A DNA stretch of 64,000 nucleotides from Actinernus sp. WN-2022 (taxonomy: Eukaryota; Cnidaria; Anthozoa; Actiniaria; Actinernidae): contig JAOWCC010001501.1 in NCBI GenBank assembly GCA_030867875.1, positions 31,020,792 to 31,084,791 on the forward strand, given 5' to 3'. Below, one piece after another: positions 62,201-64,000 of the stretch (position 1 is its first letter; every line of letters starts with the position of its first letter). The notes under the pieces are model-generated. The model made no database searches and had not been told where the DNA came from. It saw nothing but the letters and a program-made list of their open reading frames with translations. The position numbers and the translations under genes were made by a program.

Positions 62201-62788
62201 GATAGTCCTGCTAGTTCTACAGAGGATGTCAGGAACGCACGAGATCGCCACGTGATATCTCCACTTAGTCTAGACAGTTCTCACAGTGACGTCAGAGGCT
62301 CTATCGGTGACGTCACTAGGGCTGTGCGTGGCAAACACGATGAGCAGGCGAGCAGTTCATTCTTTTCTGCAAGTGATCTTGTGGCGTCTAGCAGGCATGT
62401 CACTGCGAGTAATGACATCTTACGCTCGCCCGCGGCGTTAGATTCCGGGGAAGAGAGCGATCCACCGAAGGAACTCTCTTTTTCTGAACTCCAGAAGGAT
62501 AATTCGAAAAATCGTGAAAATGCTCAAAAGAACTGGGATAAACTAAAACGACACAAGGAACTGTCCATTGGCGATCTTTTTAGAGTTGAGCCCAAAAAGT
62601 CTGGTTCCCACATCTCCGAGGGATCTTTGCATACTTCGTCGGATGAGGAGACTACTGCTCGCGAATTATCTGGTGGTGTTTCTCCTATCACACATGCGCG
62701 CCAATCGAGGGAGTGGCCAAAACCTTCTGCTATTAACTTACTTCAAGTGCCGAGGAAGAAAGGACGAACAGTCAAATCAGGGCCTTAA
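35120..62788 (+). CDS. TMEM117: Tandem TMEM117-type membrane protein (two modules), gene span
   Basis: Twelve exons join in matched phases to 1293 residues. Module 1 is residues 1-508 and module 2 is residues 509-1293. Each module repeats the whole TMEM117 plan: a YYLRHPxLR...FLIFAEDPVSHS first membrane span, a YPxG...GK second span, GSWM third span, MGTWxGDFxTAWMVTDMMLQ, a TTDYLDWDRIS loop, ASFILVMDLLIVMQDWEFP, and GKWFNYGIIFxVMILDLNMW with a last span. About eight spans per module are expected from hydropathy. TMEM117 family proteins are usually about 500 residues with one module. The vertebrate member has been linked to ER-stress cell death; the molecular activity is unknown. Alternatively these are two adjacent genes, but module 2 lacks a visible start. 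Family identity is certain; the fusion is likely but untested. Confidence 0.85.
35561..35930. repeat. Tandem duplication of a 186-bp segment
   Basis: Two nearly identical copies start at 35561 and 35747 (TGATTCGTATGTTTTGGGAT). Each contains AATAAA (ATAAAAATAAAGATT) about 100 bp in. Only a few differences separate them, so the duplication is recent. Confidence 0.9.
36238..36343. mobile_element. Hairpin MITE (TAGACTACGAG ends)
   Basis: TTAGACTACGAGCTCG is mirrored by CGAGTAGTCTAAACC. The inner arms ATCGGCTGCTAGTTGAC and GTCAACTATCAGCC pair. A half copy (TTAGTCTACTCGCTC) sits near 14690 in the intersectin-like gene. Confidence 0.6.
36441..37088. repeat. Stacked tandem duplications containing hairpins
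   Basis: A 94-bp unit (TATAGTTCACCACAA... CACGTGACGTGATAGTTG) occurs twice from 36441, then a 230-bp unit (TAGTGCCCGCTGAGCACG) occurs twice from 36629 and 36859. Each 230-bp unit is itself palindromic: AAATTTGATGTTCTTAAAAC pairs with GTTTTAAGAACATCAAATTT around a TCGAACTTCGTTCTCGGGC loop. Confidence 0.85.
37416..37920 (+). pseudogene. Non-LTR retrotransposon 3' end fragment
   Basis: The open frame 37416-37694 encodes KLNLVVCPRFKRETEGGRSF, then STTRFWNTIPNEIKRKPSL and FKKAMFEYFF. The R-x-F...R-F-W-N-x-(I/L)-P and S-F-K-x-x-(L/M) pattern is the C-terminus of LINE polymerase ORFs. Upstream RT motifs are missing. The 3' tail has AATAAAG and ATT-rich repeats. It differs clearly from the fragment at 31302-31765. 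Confidence 0.8.
38683..38890. mobile_element. Imperfect inverted-repeat element with AAGATGGCGGC ends
   Basis: AAGATGGCGGCTTTTGC at the left and GCACAGCCGCCATCTTT at the right face each other. Inside, ACAATCCTTTGCACGCG pairs with CGCAAGGGATTATGG. It ends about 95 bp before the module 1 exon 2 acceptor. Confidence 0.55.
38983..39197 (+). CDS. TMEM117: TMEM117 module 1, exon 2 (first membrane span)
   Basis: Acceptor TTCCGCAG, donor AG|GTAAGG, phases 0 to 2. After an acidic-basic stretch (RYEEEEKKTDVQRWR) it encodes the family signature YYLRHPWLRICTAYLVVF with the following FLIFAEDPVSHSYTE. The alternative acceptor at 38989 would put TAG in frame and is excluded. Confidence 0.95.
39450..39615. 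mobile_element. Palindromic MITE family G, copy 1
   Basis: Nearly perfect palindrome. CACTCTTTTCACCTGGTGGC and CATCTTGGATTC through CTTTGTTTTTGCCAGGTTAG are mirrored to the right with about 15 bp of loop. A second copy is at 57628-57790 in the corresponding gene but a different intron. Confidence 0.9.
40965..41135. mobile_element. Nested MITE with CAGTGGAACCCCG ends
   Basis: CAGTGGAACCCCGTTATAAC is mirrored by GGCGGGGTTCCACTGTATA, and GTGTCCGTACTAACGGGTGT occurs inside. TA-type borders and the CAGTGGAACC-like terminus resemble pogo/Tigger-derived MITEs (inference). It lies inside the 39900-42125 element. Confidence 0.7.
41316..41458. repeat. 27-bp tandem repeat, about five units
   Basis: GACGTCATCAAACAGTCGTC units with an AGTCCAA spacer. 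The period is divisible by three, so it reads as a VIKQSSVQD repeat in one frame, but there is no ATG and no context for a gene. Confidence 0.9.
42570..43330. mobile_element. TIR element of about 760 bp with AAGATGGCGG near both ends
   Basis: GGTAATCATCCAACCTCGTT is mirrored by GACGAGGTTGGGTAATCATC. The inner arms TCCAAGATGGCGGGTACCCG and CGGGTAGCCGCCATCTTGGA pair, followed by GAGAAGACCCTGGTAAAGGC and its complement. It is non-coding. Confidence 0.8.
43333..43448. repeat. Inverted repeat next to the 760-bp element
   Basis: ATTCGGGATTAATTTGAACG is mirrored by GAGTTCAAATTAATCCAGAA, with AGTGAGATTTTCAAAGA and TCTTTGAAAAATCTCAC inside. Confidence 0.75.
43767..44311 (+). repeat. Tandem array of a splice acceptor plus exon 5' end (81-bp units)
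   Basis: Copies of the start of module 1 exon 3 (CTCTACAG then GTATCCCACGGGCTCG) occur at 43817, 43907, 43988, 44069, 44150 and 44231; the seventh, at 44312, continues into the real exon. The period is 81 bp (first 90). Each unit holds the acceptor and 13 exon codons, then diverges into GTTGCATGTATATTATAAG, which gives an in-frame TAA. Copies 4-6 read CTCCACAGT instead of CTCTACAGG. Confidence 0.95.
44312..44509 (+). CDS. TMEM117: TMEM117 module 1, exon 3 (spans 2 and 3)
   Basis: Phase 2 in (AG|G) and phase 2 out (TTCAG|GTATTA). It encodes YPTGSFVLVKLGTWLFAVGL, GMLIGKYIVHKWLF and EDGQGSWMIMFLTCLMSLYI. It spans both the GQ-GSW boundary, where module 2 has an intron, and extra sequence beyond. 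The acceptor is the last of seven tandem copies. Confidence 0.93.
44572..44706. mobile_element. Palindromic MITE family H, copy 1
   Basis: TATATCGCAACTCCGCCGTC is mirrored by GACGGCGGAGTTGCGATATA. The interior has GGGCGACCATCTTGGATTTA. A second copy is at 60114-60267. Confidence 0.85.
44722..44836. repeat. Inverted repeat (TCTAATACGGCTGT arms)
   Basis: AGTATCTAATACGGCTGTGT is mirrored by ACAGCCGTATTAGATGCTTA. Confidence 0.75.
45075..45740. repeat. Two diverged direct copies of an about 250-bp repeat
   Basis: Blocks such as CCAATCAAAATGCAG, AAATTTCGCGC and AATACATAATTAGTCT appear in the same order near 45140-45230 and 45535-45625. ATTTCATGGTTTTCTGTGGA and its complement also occur between them, so the unit has hairpin character. 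Confidence 0.65.
45968..46143. mobile_element. MITE family I, copy 2
   Basis: GGGACAAACTACATCTCCG on the left and CCGTAATACGAAATCTGCGC on the right, with the family core TTTGATTGGATCAGCAGGAC. Its ends are more decayed than those of other copies. Confidence 0.65.
46221..46480 (-). mobile_element. tRNA-Val-like SINE, family A (reverse copy)
   Basis: Minus-strand mirror of the SINE at 63501-63776: AAAGTAAAGTAAATC at its 3' end, GACGTGAAGGTCTAACCA in the body and CCGGTTTGAACCCGCGACCT (complement of the B box) in the tRNA head. It ends only 36 bp upstream of the module 1 exon 4 acceptor. Confidence 0.9.
46517..46682 (+). CDS. TMEM117: TMEM117 module 1, exon 4 (spans 3-4)
   Basis: Acceptor TATGACAG, donor CAG|GTAACG, phases 2 to 0. 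It encodes FAYNGFLMLEGKYMDKLHAS, then MAAMGTWMGDFITAWMVTDM-type sequence (LAAMGTWMGDFITAWMVTD). The C completing Ser gives IFSFAYN, close to vertebrate TMEM117 at this point. Confidence 0.95.
46735..46908 (-). mobile_element. tRNA-derived SINE, family B (reverse copy)
   Basis: AAAGTCAGGACCCGGCTAAT begins it, and GCGCCGCGAATCCAACC with GCGCAACCCCGACTCCCC ends it. It lies 53 bp after the exon 4 donor, with the second SINE family just left of the same exon. Confidence 0.75.
47465..47640. mobile_element. MITE family I, copy 3
   Basis: GCAGATTTCGTATGAGTGGG is mirrored by GTGCCACTCAGTACGAAATT. The interior is CGTACTGCATGCCGTGACAT, then CTGCTGATCCAATTAAATTA. Confidence 0.75.
47808..48127. mobile_element. 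MITE family J, copy 2
   Basis: Starts AAAGTGCAAGTAGCGCC and ends ATACTTCCACTTT. It shares AATATACTTCAGTTGTCTAA and GAATTGCGGGATTGATTAA with the copy at 17608-17986 in opposite orientation. Confidence 0.7.
48835..48955. repeat. Inverted repeat (TTAAATACCGAGAACG arms)
   Basis: AAATACCGAGAACGGAGGCA and AATAAGC are mirrored by GCTTATTGCCGACGTTCGAG and GTATTTAAG. Confidence 0.7.
49172..49268. repeat. Near-perfect 90-bp palindrome
   Basis: TTATAAATGCAAGGGATGTA, TGAGAAACGTTCCCGGG and ATGTATCC meet their exact complement with almost no loop (centre ATCCGGAT). Only one base differs between the arms. Confidence 0.9.
49335..49478. mobile_element. Inverted-repeat MITE (AACCGGAAGCAGCTG ends)
   Basis: TTTTTAGGAACCGGAAGCAG is mirrored by CTGCTTCCGGTTACTAAAA. 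The centre includes CATGGCGGCAAAATATTTTC. Confidence 0.75.
49628..49864 (+). CDS. TMEM117: TMEM117 module 1, exon 5 (spans 5-6)
   Basis: 79 codons, phase 0 on both sides. It encodes KYPDWGQAVRAVWNKGLNRV, ISTDYLDWDRISRDFMPTNE and TSFILVMDLLIVMQ. It is the same length as its module 2 counterpart (59812-60048). The acceptor TCTCACAAG is the only AG that keeps the KYPDWG peptide in frame. Confidence 0.95.
50036..50372. mobile_element. MITE family C, diverged copy
   Basis: Right arm features shared with family C: GGCCTCCTGTGACGTCACAT, GTCATAGACGCAACACTCAA and a GGGCTTATAGGCACTTTA terminus. The left arm (CACAGGAGGCCTAATT) is weaker. Confidence 0.65.
50454..50728 (+). CDS. TMEM117: TMEM117 module 1, exon 6 (span 7)
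   Basis: Acceptor TTCTTAG, donor AAG|GTATTA in phase 2. It encodes DWEFPHFSGALDVKLPGVNT, then ITGKWFNYGIIFMVMILDLN and GYIYTVSDKQFLR. In module 2 the same region continues without an intron. Confidence 0.95.
50735..51110. mobile_element. Nested MITE family I copies forming a whole intron
   Basis: The intron 50729-51118 begins after AAG|GT and ends in AAG|GT. A forward half copy (GTTGATTGGATCAGCAGG to CACGGCATGCCGTG) lies at about 50770-50827, a full copy at about 50832-51034 (CAGATTTCGTATGAGTG to CCCACTCATACGTAATCTG), and a reverse half copy follows (GCATGCAGTAACATTGAAAT to TTTTTGATCCAATC) to about 51095. Fewer than about 60 bases at the two edges are not MITE-like. Confidence 0.85.
51119..51458 (+). 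CDS. TMEM117: TMEM117 module 1, exon 7 (last span and basic tail)
   Basis: Phase 2 in, phase 0 out with a perfect donor ATG|GTAAGT. It encodes TYEWRWNHMNPKTNRTFGSD, LAFVPSLVTFCLFGYLLWLL (span 8) and a strongly basic tail (RRERQLKRIRRKKRRQAKLK). If the donor is used it joins 52856 in frame. If not, VSFITRA and TGA (51480-51482) follow, giving a 515-residue protein, the usual TMEM117 size. Confidence 0.92.
51954..51959 (+). terminator. Candidate intronic poly(A) signal after module 1
   Basis: AATAAA lies 472 bp downstream of the read-through stop at 51482 and before the module 2 acceptor. It could end a short, single-module transcript. The hexamer alone is weak evidence. Confidence 0.3.
52150..52765. 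mobile_element. TIR element filled with an AACATGGCACAACATGGTTC array
   Basis: TAGACTGCTAGCAAGTCCCT and GCTATTCCGCTAAT (left) pair with ATTAGCGGAATAGAGGG and ACTTACAAGCAGTCTA (right). Between them, about 450 bp (52217-52665) consists of 10-bp AACATGG(C/T)NN(A/T) units, roughly 45 in all, arranged mostly as 20-bp pairs. The element lies in the intron that joins the two modules. Confidence 0.9.
52856..53175 (+). CDS. TMEM117: TMEM117 module 2, exon 1 (linker and first span)
   Basis: Acceptor GATCGTAG, phase 0 in; donor AG|GTGAGA, phase 2. In frame, TAG immediately precedes the exon and no Met occurs until its last codons, so it cannot initiate translation. It encodes an acidic linker (FLLEDDEEPQEVQTKEEEKE) and then YYLRHPYLRIVTAYLVVFCN and FLIFAEDPVSHSYTD. 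Confidence 0.93.
53676..53840. mobile_element. MITE family F, copy 2
   Basis: ATAGACCCATTGCATAAATG mirrors CATTTATGCAACACGATGTG. Inner blocks GGCGTCCAATTTCAATAAC and TTTAAATTGGACGCCATTT match copy 1 at 22428-22585. Confidence 0.75.
54051..55319. mobile_element. Giant foldback element with 560-bp arms
   Basis: Arms 54051-54610 and 54760-55319 are the same length with no net indel and almost complete complementarity; I noted one clear mismatch (GAATTGCATGG against GAATTGCGTGG). The loop is about 150 bp. Both arms can be read as the same 80-codon frame without ATG (RFDGYPAAFDGRAVDPSWFK), possibly a captured exon or transposon remnant; I do not recognise the family. In RNA it would form a very long hairpin. 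Confidence 0.95.
55633..55820. mobile_element. Inverted-repeat MITE (AATTGCGATCAGTTTGAGAC ends)
   Basis: GAGACGCCGATACCGAATTA and TATTGCCGGC pair with GCCGGCAATA and TAATTCGGTATCGGCGTCTC. Inner arms AAAATATATTTTTCGTATTG and CAATACGAAATATATTTTCT also pair. Confidence 0.85.
55947..56247. mobile_element. MITE family E, copy 2
   Basis: TTAGAGCGGTTTTCAGTTCA at the left, CACTCAATCGAAATCCGCTC at the right, and the same CCAAT-rich interior as 24180-24521 with one unit instead of three GATGGCG(T/C)GATG repeats. Confidence 0.8.
56430..56577 (+). CDS. TMEM117: TMEM117 module 2, exon 2 (span 2)
   Basis: Phase 2 in, phase 0 out (CAG|GTTAGT). It encodes YPPHAGFVVLKVFMFIVSVI, TGMIVGKFFVHKFLF and LKLFSEEGQ. 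It aligns with the first two-thirds of module 1 exon 3. Confidence 0.95.
56820..56892. repeat. CCCCCT and CCCTTCG microsatellite
   Basis: Seven or more TCCCCC units followed by CCTTCGCCTTCCC variants, in the module 2 intron. Confidence 0.9.
57048..57155. repeat. Inverted repeat (CAGATACAGAATTCGTG arms)
   Basis: ACAGATACAGAATTCGTGGC and GTGCTTTATGGGATT are mirrored by CCGATAAAGCATGGACACGA and ATTCTGTATCTGTTAT. Confidence 0.8.
57367..57585 (+). CDS. TMEM117: TMEM117 module 2, exon 3 (spans 3-4)
   Basis: 73 codons, phase 0 on both sides. It encodes GSWMVMFLMVLVFTFNWSFC, NMGIENQNFMKVAAMGTWF and GDFITAWMVTDMMLQ. No intron occurs at the IF-S position that splits this region in module 1. Confidence 0.96.
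57628..57790. mobile_element. Palindromic MITE family G, copy 2
   Basis: AATCACTCTTTTCACCTGG and GGCCATCTTGGATT are mirrored at the right by CCAAGATGGCCACCAGGTGA and AAAGAGTGAATT. It begins 42 bp after the exon donor. Confidence 0.9.
58840..59235. repeat. Region with TTTAGGACA repeats and G/C homopolymer ends
   Basis: Several GTTTAGGACA or CAGGACAGA motifs lie between a (G)9-GAG-(G)5 run at about 58873 and a (C)16 run at about 59216, with CCAGATCC...ATTCTCACG at the left and ATTCTCACGTAACGGG at the right. It is probably a degraded inverted-repeat element. Confidence 0.5.
59812..60048 (+). CDS. TMEM117: TMEM117 module 2, exon 4 (spans 5-6)
   Basis: 79 codons, phase 0 both sides. It encodes YEWWSPRLRVWWRHGMNRVY, ITTDYLDWDRISNDFMPTNE and ASFILVMDLLIVMQ. 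Confidence 0.97.
60114..60267. mobile_element. Palindromic MITE family H, copy 2
   Basis: ATAGACTATATCGCAAAACC and GCCGTCGCAGTGCACTCTGG are mirrored by CCAGAGTGCACTGAGACGGC and GGGATTGCGATATAGTCTAT. The centre holds GGGCGGCCATCTTGGATTTA. Confidence 0.9.
60404..60482. mobile_element. MITE family B, partial copy
   Basis: The right half only: GGTTAATCATTAA, CCCAAGGGAGGGGTGGGTGG and AAACCGTGATTGATCC, as at 2175-2260. Confidence 0.65.
60598..60912. mobile_element. Inverted-repeat element of about 315 bp
   Basis: CAAGCTACAAACAAACAGAC and AATCACCGAAAATTCGAGA on the left pair with TCAAATTTTCGGTGATTAT and GACTCTGTTTGTTTGTATG on the right. Confidence 0.65.
60955..61157. mobile_element. Inverted-repeat MITE (TATAGACCCTTTCA ends)
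   Basis: TATAGACCCTTTCATGCAGC, TTGCCTGTTTTTGCCCC and ATTTCAGACCACGTGA are mirrored by TCACGTGGTCTGAAATGGGG, CAACAAACAGGCAAGC and TGAAAGGGTCTAT. Confidence 0.85.
61355..62788 (+). CDS. TMEM117: TMEM117 module 2, last exon (spans 7-8 and long tail)
   Basis: 477 codons plus TAA. The first 150 or so residues are conserved: DWEFPYFAGGMDIKLPGINT, ITGKWFNYGIIFIVMILDLN, LTYVWRWNN and FYGLQDHRMNSKYLNYPLSV with span 8. The remaining roughly 320 residues are polar, acidic and Ser-rich with basic patches (LGRRGRQ, KRASKRWHHRAVARR), hydrophilic throughout and probably disordered and cytosolic. Such a tail is longer than that of vertebrate TMEM117. The codons have no stops across 1.4 kb, so the tail is under coding constraint. 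Confidence 0.97.
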   Translation, partial: DWEFPYFAGGMDIKLPGINTGDVSFKLPGGEVHITGKWFNYGIIFIVMILDLNMWKNQIFYDPYVYGQYTDKNDYIYTVSDKAWLKNATRETLTYVWRWNNTDPLTSTFYGLQDHRMNSKYLNYPLSVKGIAFGPSITAFVVFGYLAKRFSREEAEEKMTKVDDLQPVKSEEDWDLPDESDEEDGDISRSAALGRRGRQELNGAVLNAMRNTRGDTTGDRGPNNGEAIEDSLRDEDLPNVCLGGERSKTMVDIVMMKRASKRWHHRAVARRTLSTLSIGSSQDSPASSTEDVRNARDRHVISPLSLDSSHSDVRGSIGDVTRAVRGKHDEQASSSFFSASDLVASSRHVTASNDILRSPAALDSGEESDPPKELSFSELQKDNSKNRENAQKNWDKLKRHKELSIGDLFRVEPKKSGSHISEGSLHTSSDEETTARELSGGVSPITHARQSREWPKPSAINLLQVPRKKGRTVKSGP

Positions 62789-63500
62789 GAATAGTTTGCT
62801 TCGTTTCAGTCTCCTAGGCCTCTCTTTCTTAATGAAACAGAACTTGATCGAAGCTGTTTCGAATGAGGAATGAAAATTGGGTGCCAATAGGATTTTTTGC
62901 AATTTCATGTGGAGCTTGTAATTAGGTATGTCATGCTAGCCATGATTTTAATAAGCGTTTACGGAGGTCAATTAAAAGCAAATTATCTGTACAAATGTGC
63001 TTTTCGTCGATACTTAAGCGCCTTAAGGGAAAATATAGCACAGCTATTCGTTTGATTCTTGTCAAACATAACAAGACAACTTATCCGGCAATTATGGCAA
63101 ACCAAGTTATTTCTATTGCAATTCATGCCGGTGGGGAATTAAGTTAGGTTTGGGGGCTGAGGGAGTGGAAGAGCGCCAGAGTGGAGTCGGAGGTTTAGGT
63201 CACAGTACCCTAAGCAAGCTTAGGGCCATGCAAAATCTCACGAAACCATGCAGTTGGGGTACTAAAAATCTACCTTCAACTATAGCTGAGGTAATTTTCC
63301 TATATAGTAGACGTACGAGTCTCCCCAGCTACGATTCTTATGTGTTACCCTGCAACACATTGCGGGCGCCCTATGAGATCACTCATCTGCAGAACGTGCA
63401 GGCGCTTATTTACTTTATTGTACGGCAACTGATAACTAGTTTCTGTAAAAGAAAACCATATCTCTAGGTGGTCAGTACTTTTATTGTACTTATCTTACTG
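62789..63500. other. 3' flank of the TMEM117 locus
   Basis: No further exon and no strong inverted repeat seen. ATTAAAAGC near 62971 is a variant poly(A) hexamer (ATTAAA), so the 3' UTR may end within this stretch. Confidence 0.35.
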
Positions 63501-63776
63501 CCTCCCGGTTAGCTCAGTGGTTAAGCTCCGGTCTGACGAGCGGGAGGTCGCGGGTTCAAACTCCGGCCGGACCAACACTGCAGGGTCTTAAAATAACTGA
63601 GTAGAAGGTGCTACCTTTGTGAAACAATCTCGTTCTCGAACTGCAAGTGGTTAGACCTTCACGTCTTCTCGGTTAAGGACGTAAAATCGTAGGTCCCACG
63701 TCGGCCTTAAGGTTATCAGTCTCGCCAGACTGTCACAAGTTGCCGACGTTAAATAAAGTTGCTTTACTTTACTTTT
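63501..63776 (+). mobile_element. tRNA-Val-like SINE, family A (forward copy)
   Basis: The head carries a perfect A box (TAGCTCAGTGG), an anticodon loop CTGACGA (GAC, Val) and a B box (GGTTCAAACTCC), and ends GGCCGGACCA. A roughly 200-bp unrelated body (GAAGGTGCTACCTTTGTG and beyond) and a tail of CTTTA repeats follow. The second copy is at 46221-46480 on the minus strand. Confidence 0.92.
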
Positions 63777-63846
63777 GCTATATGTTTATTTTTATTTTAT
63801 TTTAAACACTACATTATAAACAAAACAACAAAAAACCTGTAAGTTA

Positions 63847-63852
63847 AATAAA
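63847..63852 (+). terminator. Candidate poly(A) signal
   Basis: AATAAA about 1.06 kb after the TMEM117 stop, downstream of the SINE. It is one of several possibilities; the SINE tail itself also contains AATAAA near 63752. Confidence 0.25.
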
Positions 63853-64000
63853 GATGGTACTCTTCTCTCTCTGTTTTTTTCTTGTTATCAATACTATACA
63901 CACCTGCCTTAGGTGGAGTTCCACTGTCGCGAATTGTTTTACTTCCATGCACGTAAAACGCCAGGTTTACTTGCGTAAAAAAAAAAAAATCCTTTTTTAT

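Noticed and set aside
63501..63576. Functional tRNA-Val gene
   Set aside because: Boxes A and B are good, but the acceptor stem does not close cleanly and a SINE body with a second genomic copy follows directly.

Overview
The window is animal nuclear DNA. It has split genes with GT-AG introns and conserved exon phases, holozoan-type gene families, tRNA-derived SINEs, decayed non-LTR retrotransposon ends and a very dense load of short inverted-repeat transposons (MITEs). No gene fixes the species. The compact exons, the MITE-dominated introns and the recurring CCAAT/GCGCGC-rich MITEs suggest a marine invertebrate, most likely an anthozoan cnidarian (coral or anemone). That assignment is inference, at roughly 50-60%.

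Region 1, 1-9300: no convincing gene. It holds two copies of a GC-rich MITE, tRNA-SINE copies, a five-unit ~140-bp tandem repeat (3979-4690) and nested hairpin elements.

Region 2, 9348-27218 (+): an intersectin-type RhoGEF. Sixteen exons from 11942 onward encode, in order, a DH domain, a PH domain and a C2 domain, ending at a stop at 27218 exactly where intersectin long forms end. All junction phases agree. A further upstream exon (9348-9504) has its own ATG and a donor in the phase needed by exon 2, so the locus may make a free-standing DH-PH-C2 protein of 549 residues without the EH and SH3 part of classical intersectin. One intron uses a GC-AG donor. One intron carries an 11-unit tandem array of a motif resembling a YY1 site.

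Region 3, 27219-35119: an intergenic stretch with a 3'-flanking minisatellite, MITEs, a LINE tail fragment and one unrecognised 132-codon ORF.

Region 4, 35120-62788 (+): the most notable locus, two head-to-tail copies of a complete TMEM117-type multi-pass membrane protein. The first copy (exons 35120-51458) ends in a perfect in-phase splice donor. The second copy (exons 52856-62788) has no recognisable initiation codon and starts with an in-phase acceptor. The simplest model is one transcript encoding a 1293-residue protein with two TMEM117 modules joined by a basic-then-acidic linker. A stop in the retained intron (51482) and an AATAAA (51954) would allow a 515-residue single-module form. 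The two modules differ in intron positions. One module-1-only intron (50729-51118) is made almost entirely of MITE sequence and is flanked by a short direct repeat. Another module-1 exon is preceded by seven tandem copies of its own splice acceptor and first 13 codons.

Region 5, 62789-64000: 3' flank with a complete tRNA-Val-like SINE (63501-63776) and a candidate polyadenylation signal.
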